The translations under genes and the position numbers were made by a program. A DNA stretch of 52,954 nt from assembly GCA_017857255.1 (NCBI GenBank), contig JAFMDL010000008.1:1-52954 (forward strand). The letters run 5' to 3'. This document shows, piece by piece, positions 45,857 to 52,954 of this stretch. The notes below the pieces were generated by a model. That model saw nothing but the letters and a program-made list of their open reading frames with translations. It made no database searches and was not told where the DNA came from. The stretch is from Puniceicoccaceae bacterium (GTDB lineage: Bacteria; Verrucomicrobiota; Verrucomicrobiia; Opitutales; Coraliomargaritaceae). Every line of letters begins with the position of its first letter. The first letter of the stretch is position 1.

Positions 45857-46633
45857 TTACCCTAAACCACGCTGACTCTTCGCAGTAAAGTCGAGGAAGG
45901 TCTTCACGATGGGGTGATCTATGTTCTCATTCGTCGTCAGCCATTCGACCGCTTGGCTACGGTTCATGCCGTCTTTAAAAAATGCTTTGAACACGCGTCG
46001 TGTCAGGGAAATGTCTTCTTTACTGTATCCCGCTCGTTCCAGGCCGACCTTGTTAATCGTCCGTGTCGCAGCAGGGTTACCATCGCTAATCACATAAGGC
46101 GGAACATCTTGCACTACTTTTGAAGTCGCGCCGACCATTGCTCGCGTACCTACACGACAAAATTGATGCACTCCTGCGCCCCAACCAATATTGGCATAGT
46201 CATCCACTACAACATGGCCACCCAGCGCAGAGTGACTGCTCATGACCAGATGATTCCCCACCACACACTCATGCGCAATATGGCTGTAAGATAGTATATT
46301 ATTATCGCTGCCAACAATCGTCAACTGCTCGGCAGAAGTGGCACAATGTACAGTTGTAAACTCGCGGAACACATTCCGGTCACCGATCTGCAAGCGGTGC
46401 ACCCCACCCTGATACTTCAGGTCATGCGTCTTCCCGCCCACATACGCATACGGATGCACTTCATTATTCACACCCATGGTGGTCGCGCCATCGACCGTAG
46501 CATGATGCATGACCACCGTGCCTTGAGCGATTTTGACTTGCGCACCAATATAGGCATACGCACCCACACTGACGCCCTCGCCTAGTTGAGCACCCTGTTC
46601 AATGATCGCAGTCGGATGAATATTTGTAGCCAT
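45857..46633 (-). CDS. lpxA: Acyl-ACP--UDP-N-acetylglucosamine O-acyltransferase
   Basis: 258 residues, first step of lipid A synthesis. Left-handed beta-helix built from hexapeptide repeats ([23 protein letters not shown] and so on). The catalytic histidine lies in [22 protein letters not shown] is also conserved. A C-terminal helical domain follows ([14 protein letters not shown]). Eleven bases after lpxC-fabZ, one operon. Its presence shows a Gram-negative envelope with lipid A. Confidence 0.96.
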   Translation of the reverse strand: MATNIHPTAIIEQGAQLGEGVSVGAYAYIGAQVKIAQGTVVMHHATVDGATTMGVNNEVHPYAYVGGKTHDLKYQGGVHRLQIGDRNVFREFTTVHCATSAEQLTIVGSDNNILSYSHIAHECVVGNHLVMSSHSALGGHVVVDDYANIGWGAGVHQFCRVGTRAMVGATSKVVQDVPPYVISDGNPAATRTINKVGLERAGYSKEDISLTRRVFKAFFKDGMNRSQAVEWLTTNENIDHPIVKTFLDFTAKSQRGLG

Positions 46634-46644
46634 TAAATCAACCT

Positions 46645-47979
46645 CTATTCGGACGCATCTGCCAACATGAACATTAGTTCGGCGCTGGAAACTGGCTTAC
46701 CCGCGACCGAACAAACGCCGGTTGCGGTCGCGATCTTATTGCCACGAACTTTGGTAATTTTGACCCGAATCTCAACCGAGTCACCGGGCTCAACCGCTTG
46801 GCGAAATTTAACCTTATCGACACTCATAAAGAAGGCGATTTTGTTCTCCTCCACTGGCAAACGACGCAACAACAACAAGCCTGCGGCCTGAGCCATCGCT
46901 TCAATCTGCAGCACACCGGGCATCACTGGACGCCCAGGGTAATGGCCTTGAAAATACGGTTCGTTAATGGTGACATTCTTGAGAGCTACCAGCTCGTCAT
47001 CATTCGGGACATCTGTCACGCGGTCAATCATCACGAACGGATAACGGTGTGGCAACAAATCCATCACACGGCGAATATCCATAACAGTTTCAGGTTGATC
47101 CGAAACCGTAGGCGCTTTTTTCGCTGAAACCTTCTTGGCGCCTTTTAGCTTTGCCAATAATTTTGCTCGAAGCACTTTAGAGAGTTCCGCATTCAGCGCA
47201 TGCCCGGGGCGCACAGCAATGAAGTGAGCCTTAATTGGCATCCCCACCAGCACAATATCACCAACAATATCGAGAATCTTGTGCCGCACGAACTCTTCCT
47301 TAAAGCGCAACGGCTCTTTCGAAAGAATTTTATCGCCCTTAATCACGATCGCACTGTCAAGACTGCCGCCTTTGATCTTACCTAGCTTTAACAGCTCCTC
47401 GATATCTTCATAGATCGTAAATGTCCGCGCTGGCGCTACCTGAGCTACATAGCTCTCAGGGTCAATATCCAAGCTCAAGTGCTGCGTATGTATTCCACGG
47501 TCATCGGTCGAAGTACAAGTGACTCGGAAGCCATCGTGCGGCAATGCAATGATCGAACTTGCACCACGTGTGACCGAGATCGGCTCATCCAACACAAAAT
47601 ACTCGCGTTCGGCGTCCTGCTCCACGGGTTCGGCTTGTTGAATCAAATTTACAAAGTGCTTTGCAGAGCCATCCAAAATTGGTGGCTCACTCGCATCCAT
47701 CTCCACCAGTACATTGTCTACTCCACAACCATGGAGAGCACTGAGGACGTGTTCGACCGTATTGACCTTAGCATGGCCATCAGCAATCGTCGTGCTGCGC
47801 ACAAGATCAGTCACATAATCAACCAACGGCTTTAATTCAGGCTTGCCGAACAAATCCATCCGCTGAAAAACGATACCGTGATTAGCAGCGGCAGGTTTTA
47901 GAGTCAGATGGACTTCCTCACCAGTATGCAGTGATTTTCCGCTAATTGAGACTTCTCTAAGAATAGTACGTTGCTTCAT
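46645..47979 (-). CDS. lpxC-fabZ: Bifunctional LpxC deacetylase / FabZ dehydratase
   Basis: 444 residues, two enzymes fused. Residues 1-300 are LpxC (zinc ligands H77 in [10 protein letters not shown] and the H and D in [10 protein letters not shown]), which removes the N-acetyl group in the committed step of lipid A synthesis. A lysine-rich linker ([14 protein letters not shown]) leads to FabZ from about residue 310, with [16 protein letters not shown] and [20 protein letters not shown] carrying the catalytic His/Glu. The ATG at 47979 is chosen since LpxC homology begins there; 48039 adds an unrelated leader. The same fusion is known in Bacteroidetes and some other phyla. Confidence 0.95.
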   Translation of the reverse strand: MKQRTILREVSISGKSLHTGEEVHLTLKPAAANHGIVFQRMDLFGKPELKPLVDYVTDLVRSTTIADGHAKVNTVEHVLSALHGCGVDNVLVEMDASEPPILDGSAKHFVNLIQQAEPVEQDAEREYFVLDEPISVTRGASSIIALPHDGFRVTCTSTDDRGIHTQHLSLDIDPESYVAQVAPARTFTIYEDIEELLKLGKIKGGSLDSAIVIKGDKILSKEPLRFKEEFVRHKILDIVGDIVLVGMPIKAHFIAVRPGHALNAELSKVLRAKLLAKLKGAKKVSAKKAPTVSDQPETVMDIRRVMDLLPHRYPFVMIDRVTDVPNDDELVALKNVTINEPYFQGHYPGRPVMPGVLQIEAMAQAAGLLLLRRLPVEENKIAFFMSVDKVKFRQAVEPGDSVEIRVKITKVRGNKIATATGVCSVAGKPVSSAELMFMLADASE

Positions 47980-48225
47980 AAAAATGTAAAAATAATGCAG
48001 CGCTTCAGCCGACAATGCCAGAGGAAGCAAAGCGGACAAACTACGAGATCAAGGACGCATGTAAAGCATCTGTTTCGAGCTGAAATACATGCCACAAGTT
48101 CGCCAATCCGGCTATTTGCAATAAAGTGATAGACAAAAAAGCTTTCGAGACACCATACATTCGAAAAATTACTTTGCCTCTGCCCGTGCCGCGCGTTACC
48201 TCCAATTGCTTTTTATAACACTAAA

Positions 48226-49584
48226 ATGCTCGAAAACCTTACAGACAAACTGGGTTCTGCCCTACGCAACCTGCGCGGGGTGGGCAAACTGACCGAAGAG
48301 AATATGGCCGATGCGCTCAAAGAAGTGCGCAAAGCCCTCCTCTCTGCCGATGTTCACTTCAAGGTTGCCCGTGAGTTCGTTGCAAACGTCCAAGCACAAT
48401 GTGTTGGGCAACAAGTACTCAAATCCGTCACACCTGGCCAACAAGTCATCAAAATTATTCATGACGAGCTCGTTCAATTGCTTGGCGAAGGTGCCACTGA
48501 TCTAGAAGATAAAAAGCCTCTACGCATCATGATGGTTGGCCTGCACGGCTCTGGTAAAACCACCAGTAGTGGCAAGCTAGCCCGTTTTCTTGCCAAAAAA
48601 CGTGATTATCGACCTGCGCTGGTGGCCTGCGATGTTTATCGCCCCGCTGCGATCGATCAGCTTGAGTTACTCGCCAAAAACGCAGGCTGCACCTTTTACG
48701 GCGACCGCGAAGAAAAAGATGTGGTTACTATCGGCAGGCGTGGACTGGCAGCTGCCAAATCAGCGGATGCTAACTTAATCATCTTTGATACCGCAGGCAG
48801 GTTACAAATCGACACTGACCTGATCGAAGAGATCAAACAGCTCAAAGACGCCGTCCAGCCTGATGAGATATTACTCGTCGCAGACTCAGCACTCGGCCAA
48901 GAAGCAGTCAACGTCGCCAAACACTTCCACGAAGCGGTTGGCTGCACCGGAATTATCCTGACCAAACTAGACGGTGACGCTCGAGGTGGTGCTGCTCTCT
49001 CGATGAAATCAATCACTCAGGTGCCAATTAAATTCATGGGCTTGGGAGAAAAGCCGGATGAATTCGAGATTTTCCACCCAGACCGACTCGCTTCACGTAT
49101 CTTAGGCATGGGTGATGTCGTTTCTCTAGTTGAGCGCGCACAAGAAAATATCGACGAAAAAGAAGCGGAACGACTCGCCGAAAAAATGCGCAAGGCCGAC
49201 TTCAATCTGGAAGACTTTTTGGCACAAATGCAGCAAGTTAAAAAAATGGGTTCGCTAGGCTCTATTGTCAGTATGCTGCCAGGGGCAAGCGGAATCCAAG
49301 TCGGTGACGAAGAAGAAAAGAAAATGGCTCGTACAGAAGCCATTATCCTATCGATGACTTTAAAAGAGCGCCGCAACCCCCGTATTCTCCGCGGTAATCG
49401 ACTGAAGCGCATCGCTGACGGCTCTGGGGTGCAGGTGCGTGACGTCAATGCGCTGCTCAAACAATTTGGCCAGATGCAAAAGATGATGAAAATGATGAAC
49501 GGCGGTAAAGGCCGCAAGATGATGAAGGCCATGAAGGCGCAAATGGGCGAAAACGGCGGCATGCCGGGATTGCCAGGCATGTAA
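48226..49584 (+). CDS. ffh: Signal recognition particle protein Ffh (SRP54)
   Basis: 452 residues. N domain (about 1-90), G domain with the P-loop [23 protein letters not shown] and [10 protein letters not shown], and a methionine-rich M domain ending in [12 protein letters not shown] for signal-peptide and SRP RNA binding. It targets nascent membrane proteins to the translocon. First of three plus-strand genes with hpt and the DAHP synthase. No 4.5S RNA gene is seen in the 246-bp gap upstream. Confidence 0.97.
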   Translation: MLENLTDKLGSALRNLRGVGKLTEENMADALKEVRKALLSADVHFKVAREFVANVQAQCVGQQVLKSVTPGQQVIKIIHDELVQLLGEGATDLEDKKPLRIMMVGLHGSGKTTSSGKLARFLAKKRDYRPALVACDVYRPAAIDQLELLAKNAGCTFYGDREEKDVVTIGRRGLAAAKSADANLIIFDTAGRLQIDTDLIEEIKQLKDAVQPDEILLVADSALGQEAVNVAKHFHEAVGCTGIILTKLDGDARGGAALSMKSITQVPIKFMGLGEKPDEFEIFHPDRLASRILGMGDVVSLVERAQENIDEKEAERLAEKMRKADFNLEDFLAQMQQVKKMGSLGSIVSMLPGASGIQVGDEEEKKMARTEAIILSMTLKERRNPRILRGNRLKRIADGSGVQVRDVNALLKQFGQMQKMMKMMNGGKGRKMMKAMKAQMGENGGMPGLPGM

Positions 49585-49625
49585 TGCTGATTTGCTAGTA
49601 CTTTAAATTCACGCACGCCATTACA

Positions 49626-50198
49626 ATGCCAGAACACGCACCGTCACAGCTCCAGAATCTCGATCGCATTCTCCTCACCGAGCAACAAATCAAAACACGG
49701 CTGCAAGCACTTGGAACCGAAATCAATAGCGCCTATCAAGGCCGTGAAATCACAGCCATCGCGATCATCAACGGAGCAGTCATATTTGTCGCCGACTTGA
49801 TACGTCACCTAGACATTCCGCTGCGCCTCGATTGTATCCGCGTCTCCAGCTATCGTGATGCCACCTCTGCCCAGCAAGCACCGGAAATTATCGACCGTAT
49901 CCGACTCGATATCGAGGGCTCTGACGTGCTACTACTTGATGACATTCTTGATACTGGGAACACGCTTGCAGAAGTGTCCAAAGTGCTACGCAGCCTGAGG
50001 CCAGCTAGCCTTAAAACCTGCGTACTCCTCGATAAAAAAGCCCGCCGCAGTACCGAATTTGAGGCAGATTTCGTCGGTTTCCAAATACCGGATGAATTTG
50101 TTGTCGGGTACGGTCTCGACTTTGCCGAAAGCTACCGCCAGCTCCCCTGCATCGGTGTCCTTAAGAGTGAGCATCAAACGATATCACCGACCACCTAA
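49626..50198 (+). CDS. hpt: Hypoxanthine phosphoribosyltransferase
   Basis: 190 residues. The PRPP-binding loop [14 protein letters not shown] is intact, with the flexible loop near RVSSYRD and the purine-site aromatic region [18 protein letters not shown]. It salvages hypoxanthine and guanine to IMP and GMP. Lies 41 bp after ffh and 20 bp before the DAHP synthase gene. Confidence 0.95.
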   Translation: MPEHAPSQLQNLDRILLTEQQIKTRLQALGTEINSAYQGREITAIAIINGAVIFVADLIRHLDIPLRLDCIRVSSYRDATSAQQAPEIIDRIRLDIEGSDVLLLDDILDTGNTLAEVSKVLRSLRPASLKTCVLLDKKARRSTEFEADFVGFQIPDEFVVGYGLDFAESYRQLPCIGVLKSEHQTISPTT

Positions 50199-50218
50199 GC
50201 CTCTAGCTCAAATTCAAC

Positions 50219-51280
50219 ATGTCTACCACACACGATAACCGCCGCATCGCTGGTAACCGCCCGTTGCTCCCACCCGCCATCCTTATCGAAGAGATTCCCC
50301 TCTCTGATAAAGCCGCGACTGTAGTTGAAGATGGCCGCGCCGAAAGCGAAGCCATTCTCAATGGTAGCGATGATCGTCTCATCGTAGTCGTCGGTCCCTG
50401 CTCCATTCACGATACCAAAGCCGCGATCGAGTATGCTGAAAAACTCGTACCTGTGGCTGCAAAATACAAAGCCGACCTGCAGATTATCATGCGCGTCTAT
50501 TTCGAAAAGCCACGCACTGTCGTCGGCTGGAAAGGCCTGATCAATGATCCCCACATCGATGGCAGTTTTGAGATTAATCAAGGCCTACGCATCGGTCGTA
50601 AGCTGCTAGTCGACATCTGTGAGCTCGGTCTGCCCACCGGTGCCGAATTTCTCGATACCATTATTCCCCAATTTATCGCTGACGCCATTGCATGGTCCGC
50701 TATCGGCGCACGTACCACAGAGAGCCAAATACACCGTGAGCTCGCTTCTGGGCTCTCGATGCCAGTGGGCTTCAAAAACGGCACCAGCGGCAACGTACAG
50801 ATCGCCATCGATGCGGTGCGCTCCGCCGGTCAACCACACTGGTTTCCATCGGTGACTAAGCAAGGAGTGACCGCAATTTTCGAAACTACGGGGAATCCTT
50901 CGGCTCACTTGATACTGCGCGGTGGCAATCGTACAGGTCCAAACTATGAAGCCAAAGAGATCGCACCGGTGCTAAAGCAATTAGACGAAGTCGGACTGCC
51001 CCAAAAGCTCGTAATCGACTGTAGTCACGGCAACAGCAACAAAGACTATACACGTCAAACGGTGGTCGCTCAATCAATCGCCGAGCAAATCGCTGCAGGC
51101 CAACGGGGCATCGCAGGTGTCATGTTGGAGAGTCACCTCGTCGCCGGCCGTCAGAACTACGACGCCAACGGCAACAACACCTACGGCCAAAGTATCACTG
51201 ACGAATGCATCGATCTGGCAGCAACCGAAGCGATTCTAAAACAACTGGCTGTTGCGATACAAGCTCGGCGCACACCCTAA
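50219..51280 (+). CDS. aroG: 3-deoxy-7-phosphoheptulonate (DAHP) synthase, type I
   Basis: 353 residues, the AroF/G/H size. It condenses phosphoenolpyruvate and erythrose 4-phosphate at the entry of aromatic amino acid synthesis. Motifs: VVGPCSIHD, MRVYFEKPRTVVGWKGL, GARTTESQIHRE, MPVGFKNGT, DCSHGNSNKDY and MLESHL with metal-binding His and Glu. Which aromatic amino acid inhibits it cannot be read reliably, so the symbol is nominal (aroF and aroH are equally possible). Confidence 0.94.
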   Translation: MSTTHDNRRIAGNRPLLPPAILIEEIPLSDKAATVVEDGRAESEAILNGSDDRLIVVVGPCSIHDTKAAIEYAEKLVPVAAKYKADLQIIMRVYFEKPRTVVGWKGLINDPHIDGSFEINQGLRIGRKLLVDICELGLPTGAEFLDTIIPQFIADAIAWSAIGARTTESQIHRELASGLSMPVGFKNGTSGNVQIAIDAVRSAGQPHWFPSVTKQGVTAIFETTGNPSAHLILRGGNRTGPNYEAKEIAPVLKQLDEVGLPQKLVIDCSHGNSNKDYTRQTVVAQSIAEQIAAGQRGIAGVMLESHLVAGRQNYDANGNNTYGQSITDECIDLAATEAILKQLAVAIQARRTP

Positions 51281-51373
51281 AGATCCGAAAATACATGTGT
51301 GTGAGCGTCCGCGGCCAGACTTATTCAATCGGAAATCTAACGAATTGTTATTCGCCGTTCTGATCTCACAGAA

Positions 51374-51772
51374 TTATCGCGACTGCAGGCGGATCTTATT
51401 CAGCTGGTTGCTGCGACATACATCCATGACTTCAGTCACATGTTTCAGCGAAACCTCTTCATCTGCTACGAGTAAGACTGGCAAATCCGGAGTCAGTTCA
51501 CCGGCAAGTTTAATTGCTTCCTTAAAGGCACGCATTTCCATCAGTTGATTGTTGAGATAAACCTCCCCGTCGGGGCTAAGGGCAATCGTAATTCGTTCGT
51601 GCACCTCATTCTTGCCAGCAGTCTTAATCTCAGGCAAAGTAATATTGAGCGCGCTGATTTGCTTAAACTGCATCGTCACCATAAAAAAGAACAACAGCAC
51701 CGTCAGCACATCGACCAAGGGCACGATGTTAATCGATGGGTGACGCCGTCTATGTGAGACTAAATTACTCAT
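51374..51772 (-). CDS. exbD: ExbD/TolR-family biopolymer transport protein
   Basis: 132 residues, one N-terminal transmembrane helix carrying the essential D21 (VPLVDVLTVLLFFFMV) and a periplasmic domain. Partner of the ExbB-like protein encoded 12 bp upstream; together they use the proton gradient to power TonB, Tol or a related system. No tonB, tolA or tolB follows, so the partner is elsewhere. The arginine-rich start SHRRRHPSINIVP is typical. Confidence 0.9.
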   Translation of the reverse strand: MSNLVSHRRRHPSINIVPLVDVLTVLLFFFMVTMQFKQISALNITLPEIKTAGKNEVHERITIALSPDGEVYLNNQLMEMRAFKEAIKLAGELTPDLPVLLVADEEVSLKHVTEVMDVCRSNQLNKIRLQSR

Positions 51773-51784
51773 TGCAATTTAAGT

Positions 51785-52360
51785 TTATGCTTGTGGACGC
51801 TTACGAGCCAGTTCTGTTAAACACTCGACGCCAACGCTAATCCTCGCCGCCAGCAATTCGACACGGCGTAATAAATATGCATGTGCTGCGAGGGCTGGAA
51901 TCGCGACTACCAAACCTAAAATCGTCGTATTCAACGCCAGCGCGATTCCACCAATAAAAGCACTCGGGTCTGCCAATCCACTCTCCGCAAAGAAATTACC
52001 AAAGACTTTGGTTAGTCCTGTTACAGTCCCCAGCAGACCAAGTAACGGAGCAGCGCCGATCACGACCTCAAGTAAAAACAAGCCGCGCTCCAGTCGGCTC
52101 ACCTCAAGCCGCGCAAACGCATTGAGCGCATCAGGATCGGGCTGACGATCTCGGTAGAAGCAAATGATACGCCCCGTCACTGAATCCAAGTCTGCCTCAA
52201 CTTTATCCAAATCACCTTCGACAAACGCATCCACTAAACGTTGTGGTATGACGCTGGAATTACGCAGCGCAATCAGGCGTTCGACCGTTATAAAAACAGC
52301 GATAAAGGAGCATAATGCGAGCGGATAAAGAAAGATGCCTGTATTCGTCAGTAGATCCAT
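51785..52360 (-). CDS. exbB: MotA/TolQ/ExbB-family proton channel protein
   Basis: 191 residues with three transmembrane helices. The family core is AAPLLGLLGTVTGLTKVF, followed by GGIALALNTTILGLVVAIPALA, which form the channel helices around ExbD. ATG 52360 is chosen because an alternative at 52396 lies inside the leuD terminator. Operon exbB-exbD. Confidence 0.92.
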   Translation of the reverse strand: MDLLTNTGIFLYPLALCSFIAVFITVERLIALRNSSVIPQRLVDAFVEGDLDKVEADLDSVTGRIICFYRDRQPDPDALNAFARLEVSRLERGLFLLEVVIGAAPLLGLLGTVTGLTKVFGNFFAESGLADPSAFIGGIALALNTTILGLVVAIPALAAHAYLLRRVELLAARISVGVECLTELARKRPQA

Positions 52361-52383
52361 AATGATTAAGATGATTGTTCTAC

Positions 52384-52412
52384 AAAAAAGGCGCAACCGT
52401 ATAGGTTACGCC
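52384..52412 (-). terminator. Intrinsic terminator of leuD
   Basis: Arms 52390-52398 and 52404-52412 pair over nine positions with one mismatch, 5-base loop, and six T follow on the minus strand. Confidence 0.85.
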
Positions 52413-52435
52413 TTTTTCAATTTAAATTCACGAAA

Positions 52436-52954
52436 CTAAGCCTGCATGTAAGCGAGTGCGTCTGTCACTTTAGTGACATCGCCCGCGCCTTCGAGTAACT
52501 CATCCAATGGATCATATGTGCCATTGAGTAAACTCTCACGGGCGCCGGCCTTAATCTCGCAAAGGATCGACTGGTCACCAAACACCACCTTCAGGTTTTC
52601 TACATCAACAGTAACCTCAAGCTCAGGATCTGCTTCAATTGCCGCAGCTAATGTCTCACGGTCGGCATCGCTTGCGATTACACAGACAACACCGAGATTA
52701 GTGGAATTACCAAAGAAGATTTCAGCGAAACTGCCAGCAATCACAGCGTTATAGCCAGCGCGGAGAATCGATTGCGGCGCATGCTCACGTGAACTGCCGC
52801 AACCAAAGTTGTTACCGCTCAAAATGATCGATGCGTTTGAAAAACGCGGATCGTTCAGATTATGCGCCTTGTCTTCGCCTGACTCGGTCTTACGAACATC
52901 GTAGAAGAGATACTCGCCGAGGCCATCAAAGGTGATGCACTTCATGAAGCGAGC
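52436..52954 (-). CDS. leuD: 3-isopropylmalate dehydratase small subunit, 5' end missing
   Basis: The frame remains open to the last base, with A-R-F before the methionine at 52945, as in the family (PARFMK), so the start lies beyond the window. 172 residues are visible. Motifs FDGLGEYLFYDVR, NNFGCGSSREHAPQ and AGSFAEIFFGNS are diagnostic of LeuD, which with LeuC isomerises isopropylmalate in leucine synthesis. leuC would be expected upstream, outside this window. Confidence 0.95.
   Translation of the reverse strand, partial: ARFMKCITFDGLGEYLFYDVRKTESGEDKAHNLNDPRFSNASIILSGNNFGCGSSREHAPQSILRAGYNAVIAGSFAEIFFGNSTNLGVVCVIASDADRETLAAAIEADPELEVTVDVENLKVVFGDQSILCEIKAGARESLLNGTYDPLDELLEGAGDVTKVTDALAYMQA

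Noticed and set aside
48191..48219. Promoter for ffh using TATAAC at 48214
   Set aside because: No acceptable -35 element at 16-18 bp spacing.
49017..49637. Long open frame antisense to ffh (206 codons)
   Set aside because: Covers conserved Ffh coding sequence; composition is a mirror of the methionine-rich M domain codons.

Overview
This 53-kb window reads as chromosomal core sequence from a Gram-negative bacterium of the Planctomycetota-Verrucomicrobiota-Chlamydiota group. A marine Opitutae-like member of the Verrucomicrobiota is the best guess. The evidence is lipid A genes that include an LpxC-FabZ fusion, lipoproteins with clear lipoboxes, ExbB/ExbD, a bacterial Hanks-type Ser/Thr kinase joined to rpoN, a separate GlnS next to GltX, and a generally balanced base composition. 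I ran no database search, so the taxonomic placement is an inference.

Layout. Positions 1-4229: end of a COG2509-type flavoprotein gene (cut by the window edge), an ErpA/IscA-type Fe-S carrier on the minus strand, then a Ser/Thr kinase whose stop overlaps the rpoN start. Positions 4266-7218: a HemW-like radical SAM enzyme, a divergent IPT-domain lipoprotein, and an MBL hydrolase with an N-terminal helix-turn-helix. Positions 7357-7514: a tRNA-Leu(CAA) transcription unit with promoter and terminator. Positions 7551-10965 (minus): trpS, a membrane-anchored coiled-coil protein and a PAS protein with a histidine box but no ATPase domain. Positions 11052-19787: a PhoD-like phosphatase, an M48 lipoprotein protease-gltX-glnS run, purH, a rhodanese-membrane protein and an M24 peptidase. 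Positions 19862-23317: a tightly packed plus-strand run of a DUF192 lipoprotein, a polytopic TMTC-like protein and metY.

Positions 23397-37076 hold a 13-gene complex I operon, nuoB to nuoN, all on the minus strand. NuoA is missing from its 5' end. gdhA diverges from it. Then come rho with an unusual N-terminus, a PfkB-family sugar kinase, an MBL/beta-CASP exonuclease and pyrD. Positions 43437-45753 are the least explained part: an acidic orphan protein, an AT-rich 0.7-kb gap with repeats, a TATAAT box and a stand-alone terminator, and an orphan LuxR-type response regulator. Positions 45857-52954 return to core genes: lpxC-fabZ and lpxA; then ffh, hpt and a DAHP synthase; then exbB-exbD and a leuD cut by the window edge.

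Together the genes cover respiration, lipid A synthesis, translation (three aminoacyl-tRNA synthetases and one tRNA), protein targeting, transcription termination, sigma-54 transcription and several biosynthetic steps. I see no prophage, insertion sequence, integrase, CRISPR array or recognisable defence island. The most unusual items are the kinase-rpoN coupling, the altered RNA-binding domain of Rho, the nuo operon without nuoA, several odd domain architectures (HTH-MBL, PAS-DHp alone, coiled coil with a carbohydrate-binding-like end), and a possible small RNA at about 44713-45000.
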